Positions 56,784 to 64,000 of a DNA stretch of 64,000 nt are shown piece by piece. Each line of letters opens with the position of its first letter. Position 1 is the stretch's first letter. Both the position numbers and the translations under genes were made by a program. Under the pieces are notes generated by a model. It did no database searches and was not told the DNA's origin. It saw nothing but the letters and a program-made list of their open reading frames with translations. The DNA lies in assembly GCA_046349395.1 (NCBI GenBank), contig JAXMCK010000007.1, forward strand, positions 372,001-436,000, in the 5' to 3' direction. The DNA comes from JAXMCK01 sp046349395 (GTDB lineage Bacteria > Pseudomonadota > Alphaproteobacteria > Geminicoccales > Geminicoccaceae).

Positions 56784-58078
56784 GCCGCCCTGTCCAGGCG
56801 TCGCTCGACGGCCTCGGCGTGTGCCCCGAGGCCCTCGGCACGGGCGAGGCGTGCCGCCGCCGGACCGAGCCGCCGGAAGCTCGCCTCGTCGCAGCCCAGA
56901 AGCGTCGTCCGCTTCAGGAAGTCGAACACCGCAAGCCCCGAGGCATAGCGCGCCGTCCGGCTCGTCGGCAGCACATGGTTAGGACCGCCGACATAATCGC
57001 CGATCACCTCGGGCGTCCATGTACCGAGGAAGATCGCCCCGGCATGCCGGATCTCGGGTGCCAGCGCCTCGGCGGCCGCTCCGGCCAACTCCAGATGCTC
57101 AGGAGCCAGCGCGTCGACGAGCGGAACGGCGGCCTTCAGGTCCGGCACGACGATCACCGCCCCCTGCTCGCGCCAGCTGGCACCGGCGATTTCCGACCGC
57201 GCCAGCCTCGTGAGCTGATCCTCCACCGCCGCTACAACGGCATCCGCCAGGGCCGCATCGGCCGTGATCAGGATGGCCTGCGCCTTACCGTCGTGCTCGG
57301 CCTGCGAAAGCAGGTCCGAGGCGAGCCATTGCGGATCGACGCCGCTGTCAGTGACGACCACGATCTCCGACGGCCCGGCTATCATGTCGATCCCGACCTG
57401 CCCGAACACCTGCCGCTTCGCCTCGGCGACGTAGGCGTTACCCGGCCCCACGATCTTGTCGACGGGCACGATCGTGGCCGTCCCATAGGCCAATGCGGCC
57501 ACCGCCTGTGCCCCGCCGATCCGGTAGATCTCGTCGACGCCTGCGATCGATGCCGCCGCCAGGACGAGCCTGTTCACGACTCCATCAGGCGTGGGCACCA
57601 CCATCACGAGCCGCCTGCAGCCGGCGACCCGTGCCGGGATCGCGTTCATCAGCACCGAGCTCGGATAGGCGGCCGTCCCCCCCGGTACGTAGAGCCCTAC
57701 CGCGTCGACCGGCCGCCAGCGCAAACCCAGCCGCACGCCTTCCGCATCCGTCCAGGCCTGGTCGCGCGGCAGTTGCCGCTCGTGGAAGGCCCGGATGCGC
57801 TTCGCAGCCGTCTCCAGCGCCTCGATGTCCGCCGGATCGCAGGCGGCCCGTGCCTCGGCGATCTCGGCGGCGGAGAACCGCAGCTTTTCCGCGCTCAGCT
57901 CCAATCGGTCGAAGCGGCCCGTGTACCTGCAGAGCGCTGCATCACCCCGCTCGCGCACCTCGGCCAGGATCGTCGCGACCGCCTCGCGCACGTCGACCGG
58001 CTCCTCGCGGCGTGCGGCCACGAGGGCGGCGAACTCCTGCGCGAACGCCGGGGAGCTGGCGTCAAGTCTTCTCGGCAT
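56780..58078 (-). CDS. hisD: Histidinol dehydrogenase
   Basis: The 432-residue enzyme makes histidine from histidinol in two NAD-dependent steps, using zinc. The sequence shows GLYVPGGTAAYPSSVLMN, the zinc/catalytic SQAEHDG, APEHLEL with the catalytic Glu-His, and the end GPNHVLPTSRTARYASGL. Full length. It is translated from ATG 58078, overlapping the DUF2948 gene by 17 nt. Other his genes are not in the window. Confidence 0.97.
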   Translation of the reverse strand: MPRRLDASSPAFAQEFAALVAARREEPVDVREAVATILAEVRERGDAALCRYTGRFDRLELSAEKLRFSAAEIAEARAACDPADIEALETAAKRIRAFHERQLPRDQAWTDAEGVRLGLRWRPVDAVGLYVPGGTAAYPSSVLMNAIPARVAGCRRLVMVVPTPDGVVNRLVLAAASIAGVDEIYRIGGAQAVAALAYGTATIVPVDKIVGPGNAYVAEAKRQVFGQVGIDMIAGPSEIVVVTDSGVDPQWLASDLLSQAEHDGKAQAILITADAALADAVVAAVEDQLTRLARSEIAGASWREQGAVIVVPDLKAAVPLVDALAPEHLELAGAAAEALAPEIRHAGAIFLGTWTPEVIGDYVGGPNHVLPTSRTARYASGLAVFDFLKRTTLLGCDEASFRRLGPAAARLARAEGLGAHAEAVERRLDRAA

Positions 58079-58547
58079 AGGGCTCCGTCCAGCCCGGCAC
58101 CGGCGTCGTGAAGTGATCGCACGGCACCACGCGGCACGGCACAGGCGCCCCGAAATCGTCGAGCCGGCAGTTGATCGCGTGCGTCCGCAGCTGAATTTCG
58201 CTGCCGCCCGCGAACACCAGCTCGATATGGATCAGATGCTGCGGCCCCGGTGCCGTGGCGATGGTCAGGAGCTCCATCTCCTTGTCGGGTGCGGACTTGT
58301 CGACGCCCCGGTACTTCACCTCGTCGATGCCGTCGAAGACGAGTGCGGAGGCACACTCGGTGAGGCCCTCGCAGTTGCTCCAATCCTTCTGCTTCTCGCG
58401 CCGGTAGCGCGTGAAGGCCGCGACGAACCGTTTCTCGTCGGGCAGGAAGACCATCTCCTTCAGCGGAATGCGGGCATCCTGCAGGCAGGCGGCGATGACG
58501 GCCAGGTCCTCGGCATCGGCCGCCCGGAGGCGCAGCTTGTCGGGCAT
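58062..58547 (-). CDS. DUF2948 family protein
   Basis: The 161-residue protein belongs to DUF2948, found in alphaproteobacteria between murA and hisD. The start LRLRAADAEDLAVIAACLQDA and the end TPVPGWTEPYAE are family typical. ATG 58547 has AAGG with good spacing; a GTG at 58565 overlaps the murA stop as GTGA and is the alternative start. Function unknown. Confidence 0.9.
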   Translation of the reverse strand: MPDKLRLRAADAEDLAVIAACLQDARIPLKEMVFLPDEKRFVAAFTRYRREKQKDWSNCEGLTECASALVFDGIDEVKYRGVDKSAPDKEMELLTIATAPGPQHLIHIELVFAGGSEIQLRTHAINCRLDDFGAPVPCRVVPCDHFTTPVPGWTEPYAEKT

Positions 58548-58561
58548 GAGTTGAACCTTGT

Positions 58562-59827
58562 TCACGGGATGCGCTCGATCCTGGCCCCGACGGCCGCCAG
58601 CTTCTGTTCCAGCCGCTCGTAGCCACGATCGAGATGGTACACGCGGTTGACCTCCGTCTGACCCTTCGCCGCCAGCCCCGCCAGCACAAGGGAGACCGAG
58701 GCGCGCAGATCGGTCGCCATGACCGGTGCCGCCTTCAGCTCCTTGATCCCGCGCACCAGGGCCGATCCGCCGTGCACGGTGATCCTGGCACCCATCCGGG
58801 CCAGCTCCGGCACGTGCATGAACCGATTCTCGAAGATGGTCTCCGTGATCATGGCCGCCCCATCGGCTACACACATGAGGGCCATGAACTGCGCCTGCAA
58901 GTCGGTGGCGAAACCGGGAAACGGTCTCGTCATGGCGTCGCTGCCGTGCAACTCGCCGTTGGCGAGCCGTGCCACCACGCCGTCCTCGGTCTCTTCCAGC
59001 GCCACGCCGGCATCTTCCAGCGTCTCGCGCGCCGTCCCGAACAGCCCGACGCGCGCGTTCTTCAGCTCGATCCGACCGCCGGTGATGGCCGCCGCCATGG
59101 CATAGGTGCCGGCCTCGATCCGGTCCGGGATCACCGCATGGTGCGCCCCGTGCAGCGTCGGCACGCCCTCGATCGTGATGAAGCTGGTCCCCGCCCCCTC
59201 GACCTTCGCCCCCATCGCATTGAGGCAGTCGGCGAGGTCCACGATCTCGGGCTCGCGCGCGGCTCCGGCGATGACGCTGGTCCCGCTCGCCAGCGATGCC
59301 GCCATCATCAGGTTCTCGGTCGCACCCACCGACGGCTGGCCGAGCCGGATCTCGGCCCCTTTCAGCCCCTTGGGGGCGGTCGCGTGCACATAGCCGTCGG
59401 CAAGGTCGATCAGGGCCCCCATCCGCTCCATGCCGGAGAGATGCAGGTCGATCGGCCGCGGACCGATGGCGCAGCCACCGGGCAGGGAGACGTGCGCCTC
59501 GCCCGTACGAGCCAGGAGCGGCCCCAGCACGAGTACCGAGGCCCGCATCTTCCGCACGAGCTCGTAGGGTGCGGTCGTGCTCAGCAGTTCCGGCGCGTGC
59601 AGCATCAGCCGGCCGGGTGCGCCCGCGAGATCGGTCGCGTTGACACCCAGCACCTGCAGCAGGCGCCGCATCGAGGCGATGTCGGCGAGGTCCGCCACGT
59701 TCGAAAGGTGCAGCGGCTCGGTCGTCAGCAGGCTCGCCGCCATGATCGGCAGCGCCGCGTTCTTCGCCCCGCTGACCTCGATCGTGCCGGTGAGCGGCAC
59801 CCCGCCCTGGATCAGGATCCGGTCCAT
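58562..59827 (-). CDS. murA: UDP-N-acetylglucosamine 1-carboxyvinyltransferase
   Basis: The 421-residue enzyme performs the first committed step of peptidoglycan synthesis. Lys22 (SGAKNAALP) and the fosfomycin-target Cys119 (LPGGCAIGPRPID) are in place, so the enzyme should be active and fosfomycin-sensitive at this residue. Arg and Asp of the active site (FATDLQAQFMAL) are also visible. It lies 7 nt after dcd on the same strand. Confidence 0.97.
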   Translation of the reverse strand: MDRILIQGGVPLTGTIEVSGAKNAALPIMAASLLTTEPLHLSNVADLADIASMRRLLQVLGVNATDLAGAPGRLMLHAPELLSTTAPYELVRKMRASVLVLGPLLARTGEAHVSLPGGCAIGPRPIDLHLSGMERMGALIDLADGYVHATAPKGLKGAEIRLGQPSVGATENLMMAASLASGTSVIAGAAREPEIVDLADCLNAMGAKVEGAGTSFITIEGVPTLHGAHHAVIPDRIEAGTYAMAAAITGGRIELKNARVGLFGTARETLEDAGVALEETEDGVVARLANGELHGSDAMTRPFPGFATDLQAQFMALMCVADGAAMITETIFENRFMHVPELARMGARITVHGGSALVRGIKELKAAPVMATDLRASVSLVLAGLAAKGQTEVNRVYHLDRGYERLEQKLAAVGARIERIP

Positions 59828-59834
59828 GCGCCGC

Positions 59835-60389
59835 TCAGAGCTTCGGCAGCGTCACGCCGGTCTGGCGCATGTATTTGCCCTTGCGGTCGGCATAGGAGAC
59901 TTCCGGCTCCTCGCTGCCCCGCAGGAAGAGGAACTGGCAGATGCCCTCGTTGGCGTAGACCTTGGCCGGCAACGGTGTGGTGTTGCTGATCTCCAGCGTC
60001 ACGTGCCCCTCCCATTCGGGCTCCAGCGGGGTCACGTTCACGATCATGCCGCAGCGGGCATAGGTGCTCTTGCCGAGGCAGATGACGAGCACGTCGCGCG
60101 GGATGCGGAAATACTCGACCGTGCGGGCCAGCGCGAAGCTGTTCGGCGGCACGATGCAGACCTCGCCAGTCCGCTCCACGAAGCTCTTGTCGCTGAACTC
60201 CTTCGGGTCGACGAGGGCATTGTCGACATTGGTGAAGATCTTGAACTCGGGTGCGACGCGCGCGTCGTAGCCGTAGGAGGAGAGGCCGTACGAGATCACG
60301 CCCTGGCGCGTCTGGCGATCGACGAAGGGCTCGATCATGCCGTGCGCCAGCGCCTGCTCACGGATCCAGCGGTCGGGCAGAATCGACAT
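59835..60389 (-). CDS. dcd: dCTP deaminase
   Basis: The 184-residue trimeric enzyme deaminates dCTP to dUTP for thymidylate synthesis. It contains GKSTYARCG, PLEPEWEGHVTLEISN with catalytic Glu133, and the nucleotide-binding YADRKGKYMRQTG end. Full length and typical. The gene starts 35 nt after a small conserved gene and is followed by murA. Confidence 0.97.
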   Translation of the reverse strand: MSILPDRWIREQALAHGMIEPFVDRQTRQGVISYGLSSYGYDARVAPEFKIFTNVDNALVDPKEFSDKSFVERTGEVCIVPPNSFALARTVEYFRIPRDVLVICLGKSTYARCGMIVNVTPLEPEWEGHVTLEISNTTPLPAKVYANEGICQFLFLRGSEEPEVSYADRKGKYMRQTGVTLPKL

Positions 60390-60424
60390 AAGGATGGACG
60401 CTCCCGGAAGGCGGGTGCGCGCTT

Positions 60425-60607
60425 CTAGCGGATCGGTCCGCCTTCCTCAATGACGGGCGGTCCACCCTCGTCGGCCTTGCCGCCCGCTGCGCCTTCGCCG
60501 CCATCCGAACGTGCGCGCGCCTGCGCCTTCCGCCGCTTCAGATTGGCCCGCAACTCCTGCGCCAGCCGCTCCCGTCGCTCCGCCGCTGTCTCCGTCCGAC
60601 CCGTCAT
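60425..60607 (-). CDS. Small basic protein, conserved in dcd/murA neighbourhoods
   Basis: The 60-residue product has a basic helical N-terminal half (RRERLAQELRANLKRRKAQA) and a Gly/Pro/acidic tail. Small proteins with this pattern are common in alphaproteobacteria near dcd; the function is unknown. ATG 60607 is preferred over a longer upstream start because the upstream region has no conserved pattern. A moderate call because of the short length. Confidence 0.55.
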   Translation of the reverse strand: MTGRTETAAERRERLAQELRANLKRRKAQARARSDGGEGAAGGKADEGGPPVIEEGGPIR

Positions 60608-60699
60608 GCACCCTCGCCGCAGACCCGCAACCAGCTTGCGTGTCGCACGAGTTCGGAACAAGCGTTCAGGAACCGGCGGCGACGCCGCACCGTTCGTGA

Positions 60700-60728
60700 T
60701 TGCATCCCGCCCCGGATTTCAGTAGGTG
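60700..60728 (+). promoter_or_regulatory. Possible tRNA promoter
   Basis: TTGCAT (60700-60705), a 17-nt spacer and TAGGTG (60723-60728) lie about 20 nt before the tRNA. The -35 is good and the -10 poor. Confidence 0.35.
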
Positions 60729-60748
60729 TCCGCCCGCCAGATCCCCGG

Positions 60749-60824
<76 letters not shown>

Positions 60825-61147
60825 CGAAAATCCTGCAATTTCGAGGCTGCACGTCCCAGCAGCCGACTACACTCCTCTCGGCGCGCCAACGCGGCCCGCG
60901 CCCGGTCTCCCTTGGGCCCGACCGAAGCACTTCGCCTGCCTTGCCCTTAGACGATCTCGATTGTCGCTCCGCATCGCCAGACGCCGGTCTCGCGGGCGAG
61001 GCTGCGCATGATCGATAGTTGACAGCATCAATCGTTGTCGCAATCAATCATGCGGAGGCGGTACCGCGCGGTGACACTGCGCTGGCGTGACCCGCGGCGA
61101 TGTCACGGGCGTCACGTCGCGCCCCGGCTCGGCGGAGAGTGGATCGG
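60825..61147. other. 323-nt gap without a gene: repeats and likely promoter of the amine-oxidase gene
   Basis: No credible gene is seen. The first 60 nt contain a weak CGAAA/TTTCG stem just after the tRNA. The second half holds TTGACA, direct repeats and GTGAC/GTCAC half sites, described as a separate feature. The apparent minus-strand reading frame across the tRNA is a shadow. Confidence 0.7.
61019..61115 (+). promoter_or_regulatory. Promoter/operator region with repeated half-sites
   Basis: TTGACA lies at 61019-61024. The direct repeat ATCAATC occurs at 61027 and 61043, 16 nt apart. GTGAC occurs at 61071 and 61087, also 16 nt apart, and the reverse GTCAC at 61102 and 61111. The cluster ends about 30 nt before the flavoprotein start. 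It may bind the MarR regulator encoded downstream or another protein. Confidence 0.4.
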
Positions 61148-62461
61148 ATGGAGTTCTCACCGATCGAGGAATCGCTCTGGCACGCGACGGCGGCCGAGGC
61201 TCCGGCGACCGGTCCGCTCGAAGACGAGATCAGCGTCGACGTCTGCGTCATCGGTGCCGGCTACACGGGCCTCTCCTCCGCCCTGCACCTCGCCGAGAAG
61301 GGCGTGCGCGTCGCCGTCGTCGAGGCGCGCTGCGTCGGGTTCGGCGGATCGGGTCGCAATGCCGGCCACTGCACGCCGACGTTCCACTTCTACTCGATCC
61401 CGACCGTGCGTCGCATGCTGGGCCCCGTCTATGGCGAGCGCCTGGTCCAGCGGCAGACCAACGCCGCCAACCTCGTCTTCGACCTGATCCGGCGCTACGG
61501 CATCGACTGCGAAGGGGTGCAGAACGGCTATCTGATGGTGGCGCACGCCCCCTCGATGGTGAAGTTGCTGGAGGAGAAGCAGAAGACCTACGCCTCCGCC
61601 GGCAAGACCACGCAACTGCTCGACAAGGACGAGACCGAGCGGCTCACCGGCTCGCCCCGCTACTTCGGCGCCTGGCACCATCCCGAGGGTGGCCATCTCA
61701 ACCCGCTGGGCTACTCTCGGGGTTTGGCGAAGGCCGCCATCGGCCTCGGCTGTGCCGTCTACACGGACTCGCCCGTCAGGTCGGTGACCCGGTCCGGGTC
61801 GCGCTGGCGTGTCGAGACCCTCAAGGGTGCTGTCCTGGCCGACAAGGTGATCTGCGGCACCGGTGCCTACACCGACAGCTTCTGGCCCGGGCTCGAACAG
61901 AGCTTCGAGCGCCTGGGTGTCGCAATCCTTGCGACCCAGCCTCTGTCCGACAATGTCCGCAAGTCGATCGCGCCGAACAATCATACCGTGGTCGAAACGC
62001 GCAACGACCCCATGATCTACAAATACAACAAGGACGGCCGTCTCGTCACCTCGGTCTTCATCGAAGGCCGGCGCGGCGGCGACGTCGAGTACACCAAGCG
62101 GCTGACGGCTGAGAAGCTGAAATGGATGCTGCCGCAGCTGGACGAGGTCGACTTCCAGTACTACTGGACCGGGCAGCTCGACATGCAGCCGAAGACGTTC
62201 CCGCGGCTGTTTGAGCTGGCACCCGGGGTCGTCGCCTCGCTCGGCTATTCCGGTCGCGGCGTGCCCACCGGCACCATGATGGGCACGGTGCTCTGCGACT
62301 GGGCGATGGGCACCCCCCGCGAGGACCTGACGCTGCCGCTGGAGCCGCTCGCCAAGGTCCCGCTCTACATGAAGGTCGTCCCTCGGCTGTTCCTCGCCGC
62401 CACCCGCTGGAGCGACCAGCGCAGGGCGCGTCGCGAGGGCGTCAATCCGCCTCCTTATTGA
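61148..62461 (+). CDS. FAD-dependent oxidoreductase, PuuB/DadA-like
   Basis: The 437-residue DAO-type flavoprotein has the FAD motif VCVIGAGYTGLSSALHLAE (about 32-50), the family segment GFGGSGRNAGHCTP and the late LGYSGRGVPTGTMMG. This pattern is closest to gamma-glutamylputrescine oxidoreductases and other amine oxidases of the PuuB/OrdL group, which oxidise amine C-N bonds. ATG 61148 follows GGAGAG. It heads a plus-strand cluster with MarR, SDR and a second flavoprotein, and is preceded by the repeat-rich region. Confidence 0.88.
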   Translation: MEFSPIEESLWHATAAEAPATGPLEDEISVDVCVIGAGYTGLSSALHLAEKGVRVAVVEARCVGFGGSGRNAGHCTPTFHFYSIPTVRRMLGPVYGERLVQRQTNAANLVFDLIRRYGIDCEGVQNGYLMVAHAPSMVKLLEEKQKTYASAGKTTQLLDKDETERLTGSPRYFGAWHHPEGGHLNPLGYSRGLAKAAIGLGCAVYTDSPVRSVTRSGSRWRVETLKGAVLADKVICGTGAYTDSFWPGLEQSFERLGVAILATQPLSDNVRKSIAPNNHTVVETRNDPMIYKYNKDGRLVTSVFIEGRRGGDVEYTKRLTAEKLKWMLPQLDEVDFQYYWTGQLDMQPKTFPRLFELAPGVVASLGYSGRGVPTGTMMGTVLCDWAMGTPREDLTLPLEPLAKVPLYMKVVPRLFLAATRWSDQRRARREGVNPPPY

Positions 62462-62469
62462 GTAGGCCC

Positions 62470-62483
62470 GTGATGCGCATCAC
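62470..62483. promoter_or_regulatory. 14-bp palindrome, probable MarR operator
   Basis: GTGATGCGCATCAC is a perfect palindrome in the 51-nt gap between the flavoprotein stop and the MarR start, about 30 nt before the latter. The position suits autoregulation. Palindromes of this length also arise by chance in GC-rich DNA. Confidence 0.45.
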
Positions 62484-62512
62484 CATGCCGCGAATTGCCG
62501 AAGGGAGAGTGG

Positions 62513-63061
62513 ATGATGGCATCGGCCGAGGAACCGGCGCGCGGCAGAGCGGAGCCACCGCCCAGACTCGAGCCGCGGACGATCGACTATTCCGACGTCT
62601 CCCTCGACATCCTCGGCGACCTTTTGAGCTTCCATGCCCGGACGGTCGGTCTGGCGCTGAACAAGTCCTACGATCACGCCATCGGCGAGGTGTCGCTGGC
62701 GCACGGTACGGGCAAGGTGTCGGTCCTTCTCCTGACCGCCGCCAACCCCGGCATCCGACCCTCGGTCATCGCCCACTTCATCCACAAGGACCGTGCCGCG
62801 ATGGCGCGCCTCGTCGAGCAGATGAAGGAGCACGGCCTGATCGAGCACCAGATCGACGCCGAGGAGCGCCGGGCGCACGAACTCTACCTCACGCCCAAGG
62901 GCGAGAGCCTGCTGCAGCGCGTGCGCGCCATCGCGATCGGCCATTCGGACCGGTTCTTCGGCGTGCTGACGTCCACCGAGCAGCGGGAGCTTCTGCGTCT
63001 CTTGATGAAGCTCTACGAGGCGCATGTGGCACCCCTGCCCACGACGGTGCAGCGCCCCTGA
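62513..63061 (+). CDS. MarR family transcriptional regulator
   Basis: The 182-residue protein has a winged helix-turn-helix of MarR type: PGIRPSVIAHFIHKDRAAMA as the recognition region, followed by the wing IDAEERRAHELYLTPKGESL. ATG 62513 (or the next ATG) follows GGGAGA. It lies 51 nt after the flavoprotein gene with a palindrome between, and is followed by an SDR. It probably senses an amine or aromatic ligand; this is inference. Confidence 0.88.
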   Translation: MMASAEEPARGRAEPPPRLEPRTIDYSDVSLDILGDLLSFHARTVGLALNKSYDHAIGEVSLAHGTGKVSVLLLTAANPGIRPSVIAHFIHKDRAAMARLVEQMKEHGLIEHQIDAEERRAHELYLTPKGESLLQRVRAIAIGHSDRFFGVLTSTEQRELLRLLMKLYEAHVAPLPTTVQRP

Positions 63062-63083
63062 GCATCGCACAGGGGGCCCGCCG

Positions 63084-63770
63084 GTGACCGGCCGGCGCGT
63101 CGCCCTCGTCTCGGGCGCCAATCGCGGCATCGGTGCGGCCATCGTCCAGGCGCTGACGGCCGCCGGTTGGGACGTCTCGGCAGGCGTCCGGCGGCCACGA
63201 CCGATGGACGGGGCCGCCCATGTGCATCCCTACGACGCGCAGGACCGGTCGAGCGAGAAGGCCTGGGTCGCAGCCGCCGTGGAGCGGTTCGGACGGATCG
63301 ACGCGATCGTCGCCAATGCCGGGATCATGATCCCGAAGACCGTGATCGAGGCCGACGACGAGGACCTCGACGCGCTGCTCGAAGTGAACGTCAAGTCGCC
63401 GCTCCGCCTGATCCGCGCCGCTTGGCCACAGCTCGTCGCCTGCGGCCGGGGCCGGGTGGTGACGATCGTCTCGCTCTCCGGACTTCGCGTGAAGGCGCCC
63501 CGAGCCGGCCTCTACTCGGTCAGCAAGTTCGCGGCCCAGGCCCTGACGCATGCCGTCCGCCAGACCGGCTGGGACGACGGCATCCGGGCGATCTCGGTGT
63601 GTCCCGGCTTCGTCGCCTCGGACATGAGTGCGGCACTGACCGACAAGGCACCCGAGGCCATGACCCAGGCCGAGGATCTGGCCCGCATCGTGGCCTTCGT
63701 CCTCGACCTGCCCAACACGGCGAGCATCGCGACCTTGCCGATCAATTCCGCGCTGGAGGAAAGCTGGTGA
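63084..63770 (+). CDS. SDR family oxidoreductase
   Basis: The 228-residue SDR has SGANRGIGAA (cofactor), VANAGIMIP, catalytic Ser in TIVSLSGL and the YSVSK motif. GTG 63084 has AGGGGG upstream; the longer in-frame start overlaps the marR gene. It ends 29 nt before the next flavoprotein. It may oxidise or reduce an aldehyde or alcohol formed by the amine oxidases nearby. Confidence 0.88.
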   Translation: MTGRRVALVSGANRGIGAAIVQALTAAGWDVSAGVRRPRPMDGAAHVHPYDAQDRSSEKAWVAAAVERFGRIDAIVANAGIMIPKTVIEADDEDLDALLEVNVKSPLRLIRAAWPQLVACGRGRVVTIVSLSGLRVKAPRAGLYSVSKFAAQALTHAVRQTGWDDGIRAISVCPGFVASDMSAALTDKAPEAMTQAEDLARIVAFVLDLPNTASIATLPINSALEESW

Positions 63771-63799
63771 ATGTCTTCGTGCGGCGGGGCCGCTGAGTC

Positions 63800-64000
63800 A
63801 TGGGACCCAAGCTCGACCCGGTACCGCTCGACCCAACGCCGCCGCAGCAGGCGGACGTCGTCATCATCGGCGGCGGCATCATCGGCACCTGTGCGGCCCT
63901 GCATCTCGCCCAGCGCGCGGTCTCCGTCGCCTTGTGCGAGAAAGGTGAGATCGGCGGTGAGCAGTCCAGCCGCAACTGGGGCTGGGTCCGCAAGCAGGGT
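63800..64000 (+). CDS. FAD-dependent oxidoreductase, DadA-like, C-terminus missing (window edge)
   Basis: The first 67 residues of a DAO-type flavoprotein: FAD motif DVVIIGGGIIGTCAALHLAQ after a short leader, then the SSRNWGWVRKQG stretch that is typical of D-amino-acid dehydrogenase/glycine oxidase-type proteins. ATG 63800 follows the SDR by 29 nt. The rest lies beyond the window. Confidence 0.85.
   Translation, partial: MGPKLDPVPLDPTPPQQADVVIIGGGIIGTCAALHLAQRAVSVALCEKGEIGGEQSSRNWGWVRKQG

Noticed and set aside
63766..63799. Possible tiny reading frame between the SDR and the last flavoprotein
   Set aside because: Nine codons only, with no ribosome binding site of its own and no sign of selection.

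Overview
The window is GC-rich, gene-dense DNA, by eye roughly two thirds G+C, with ATGA, GTGA and TTGA stop/start overlaps and many GTG and TTG starts. It looks like the chromosome of an alphaproteobacterium of the Rhodospirillales/Geminicoccales type. The evidence is a housekeeping block murA - DUF2948 - hisD - UPF0262 - low-molecular-weight phosphatase with dcd next to it, a DUF6455 protein, and an unusual number of periplasmic-binding-protein-dependent ABC importers. I see no phage, insertion sequence, conjugation gene or CRISPR array.

Layout. 1-3.7 kb: a truncated Co-type nitrile hydratase alpha gene and an FMN hydroxy-acid oxidase (minus), divergent from a ketopantoate-reductase/RraA-like aldolase pair, then a DUF6455 protein. 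3.8-14.9 kb (minus): a PotDABC-type importer with an SDR dehydrogenase, then pirin, an MFS exporter, DoxX, a Tat-exported amidohydrolase, an isochorismatase-like hydrolase and an AraC regulator. 15.0-23.9 kb (plus): a B12-dependent diol/glycerol-type dehydratase with fused large and medium subunits, its small subunit, an APH-like kinase, a near-consensus sigma-54 promoter, a second PotDABC-type importer, an SDR and a small secreted protein. 24.0-30.1 kb (plus): a sugar-acid dehydratase, an SDR, an AraFGH-type sugar importer and a FadR-type GntR regulator, with a FadR-type operator at the front. 30.1-38.4 kb (minus): an SbmA-like ABC exporter, an orphan DhaL, and a dipeptide-type importer with its two ATPases fused. 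38.6-55.8 kb (plus): a transglutaminase-DUF2126 protein, an RTX protein, an MFS transporter, rhodanese, sterol-desaturase-like protein, SBP56/methanethiol oxidase with a membrane partner, a second ATP-grasp/alpha-E plus transglutaminase block, a Pat-like acetyltransferase and a truncated Tat-exported flavoprotein. 55.9-60.6 kb (minus): the housekeeping block. 60.7 kb: tRNA-Thr(GGT). 61.1 kb to the end: two FAD amine oxidoreductases (the second cut by the window edge), a MarR regulator and an SDR.

How it fits together. Most of the window reads as catabolic modules, each built from one importer, one or two dehydrogenases and a regulator. The clearest is the 23.9-30.1 kb sugar/sugar-acid operon with its own GntR repressor and operator. 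The most intriguing are the B12 dehydratase / kinase / sigma-54-driven cationic-substrate importer cluster (15.0-22.7 kb), whose substrate I cannot name, and the peptide-ligase/transglutaminase system whose usual single operon is here split into two halves about 7 kb apart.
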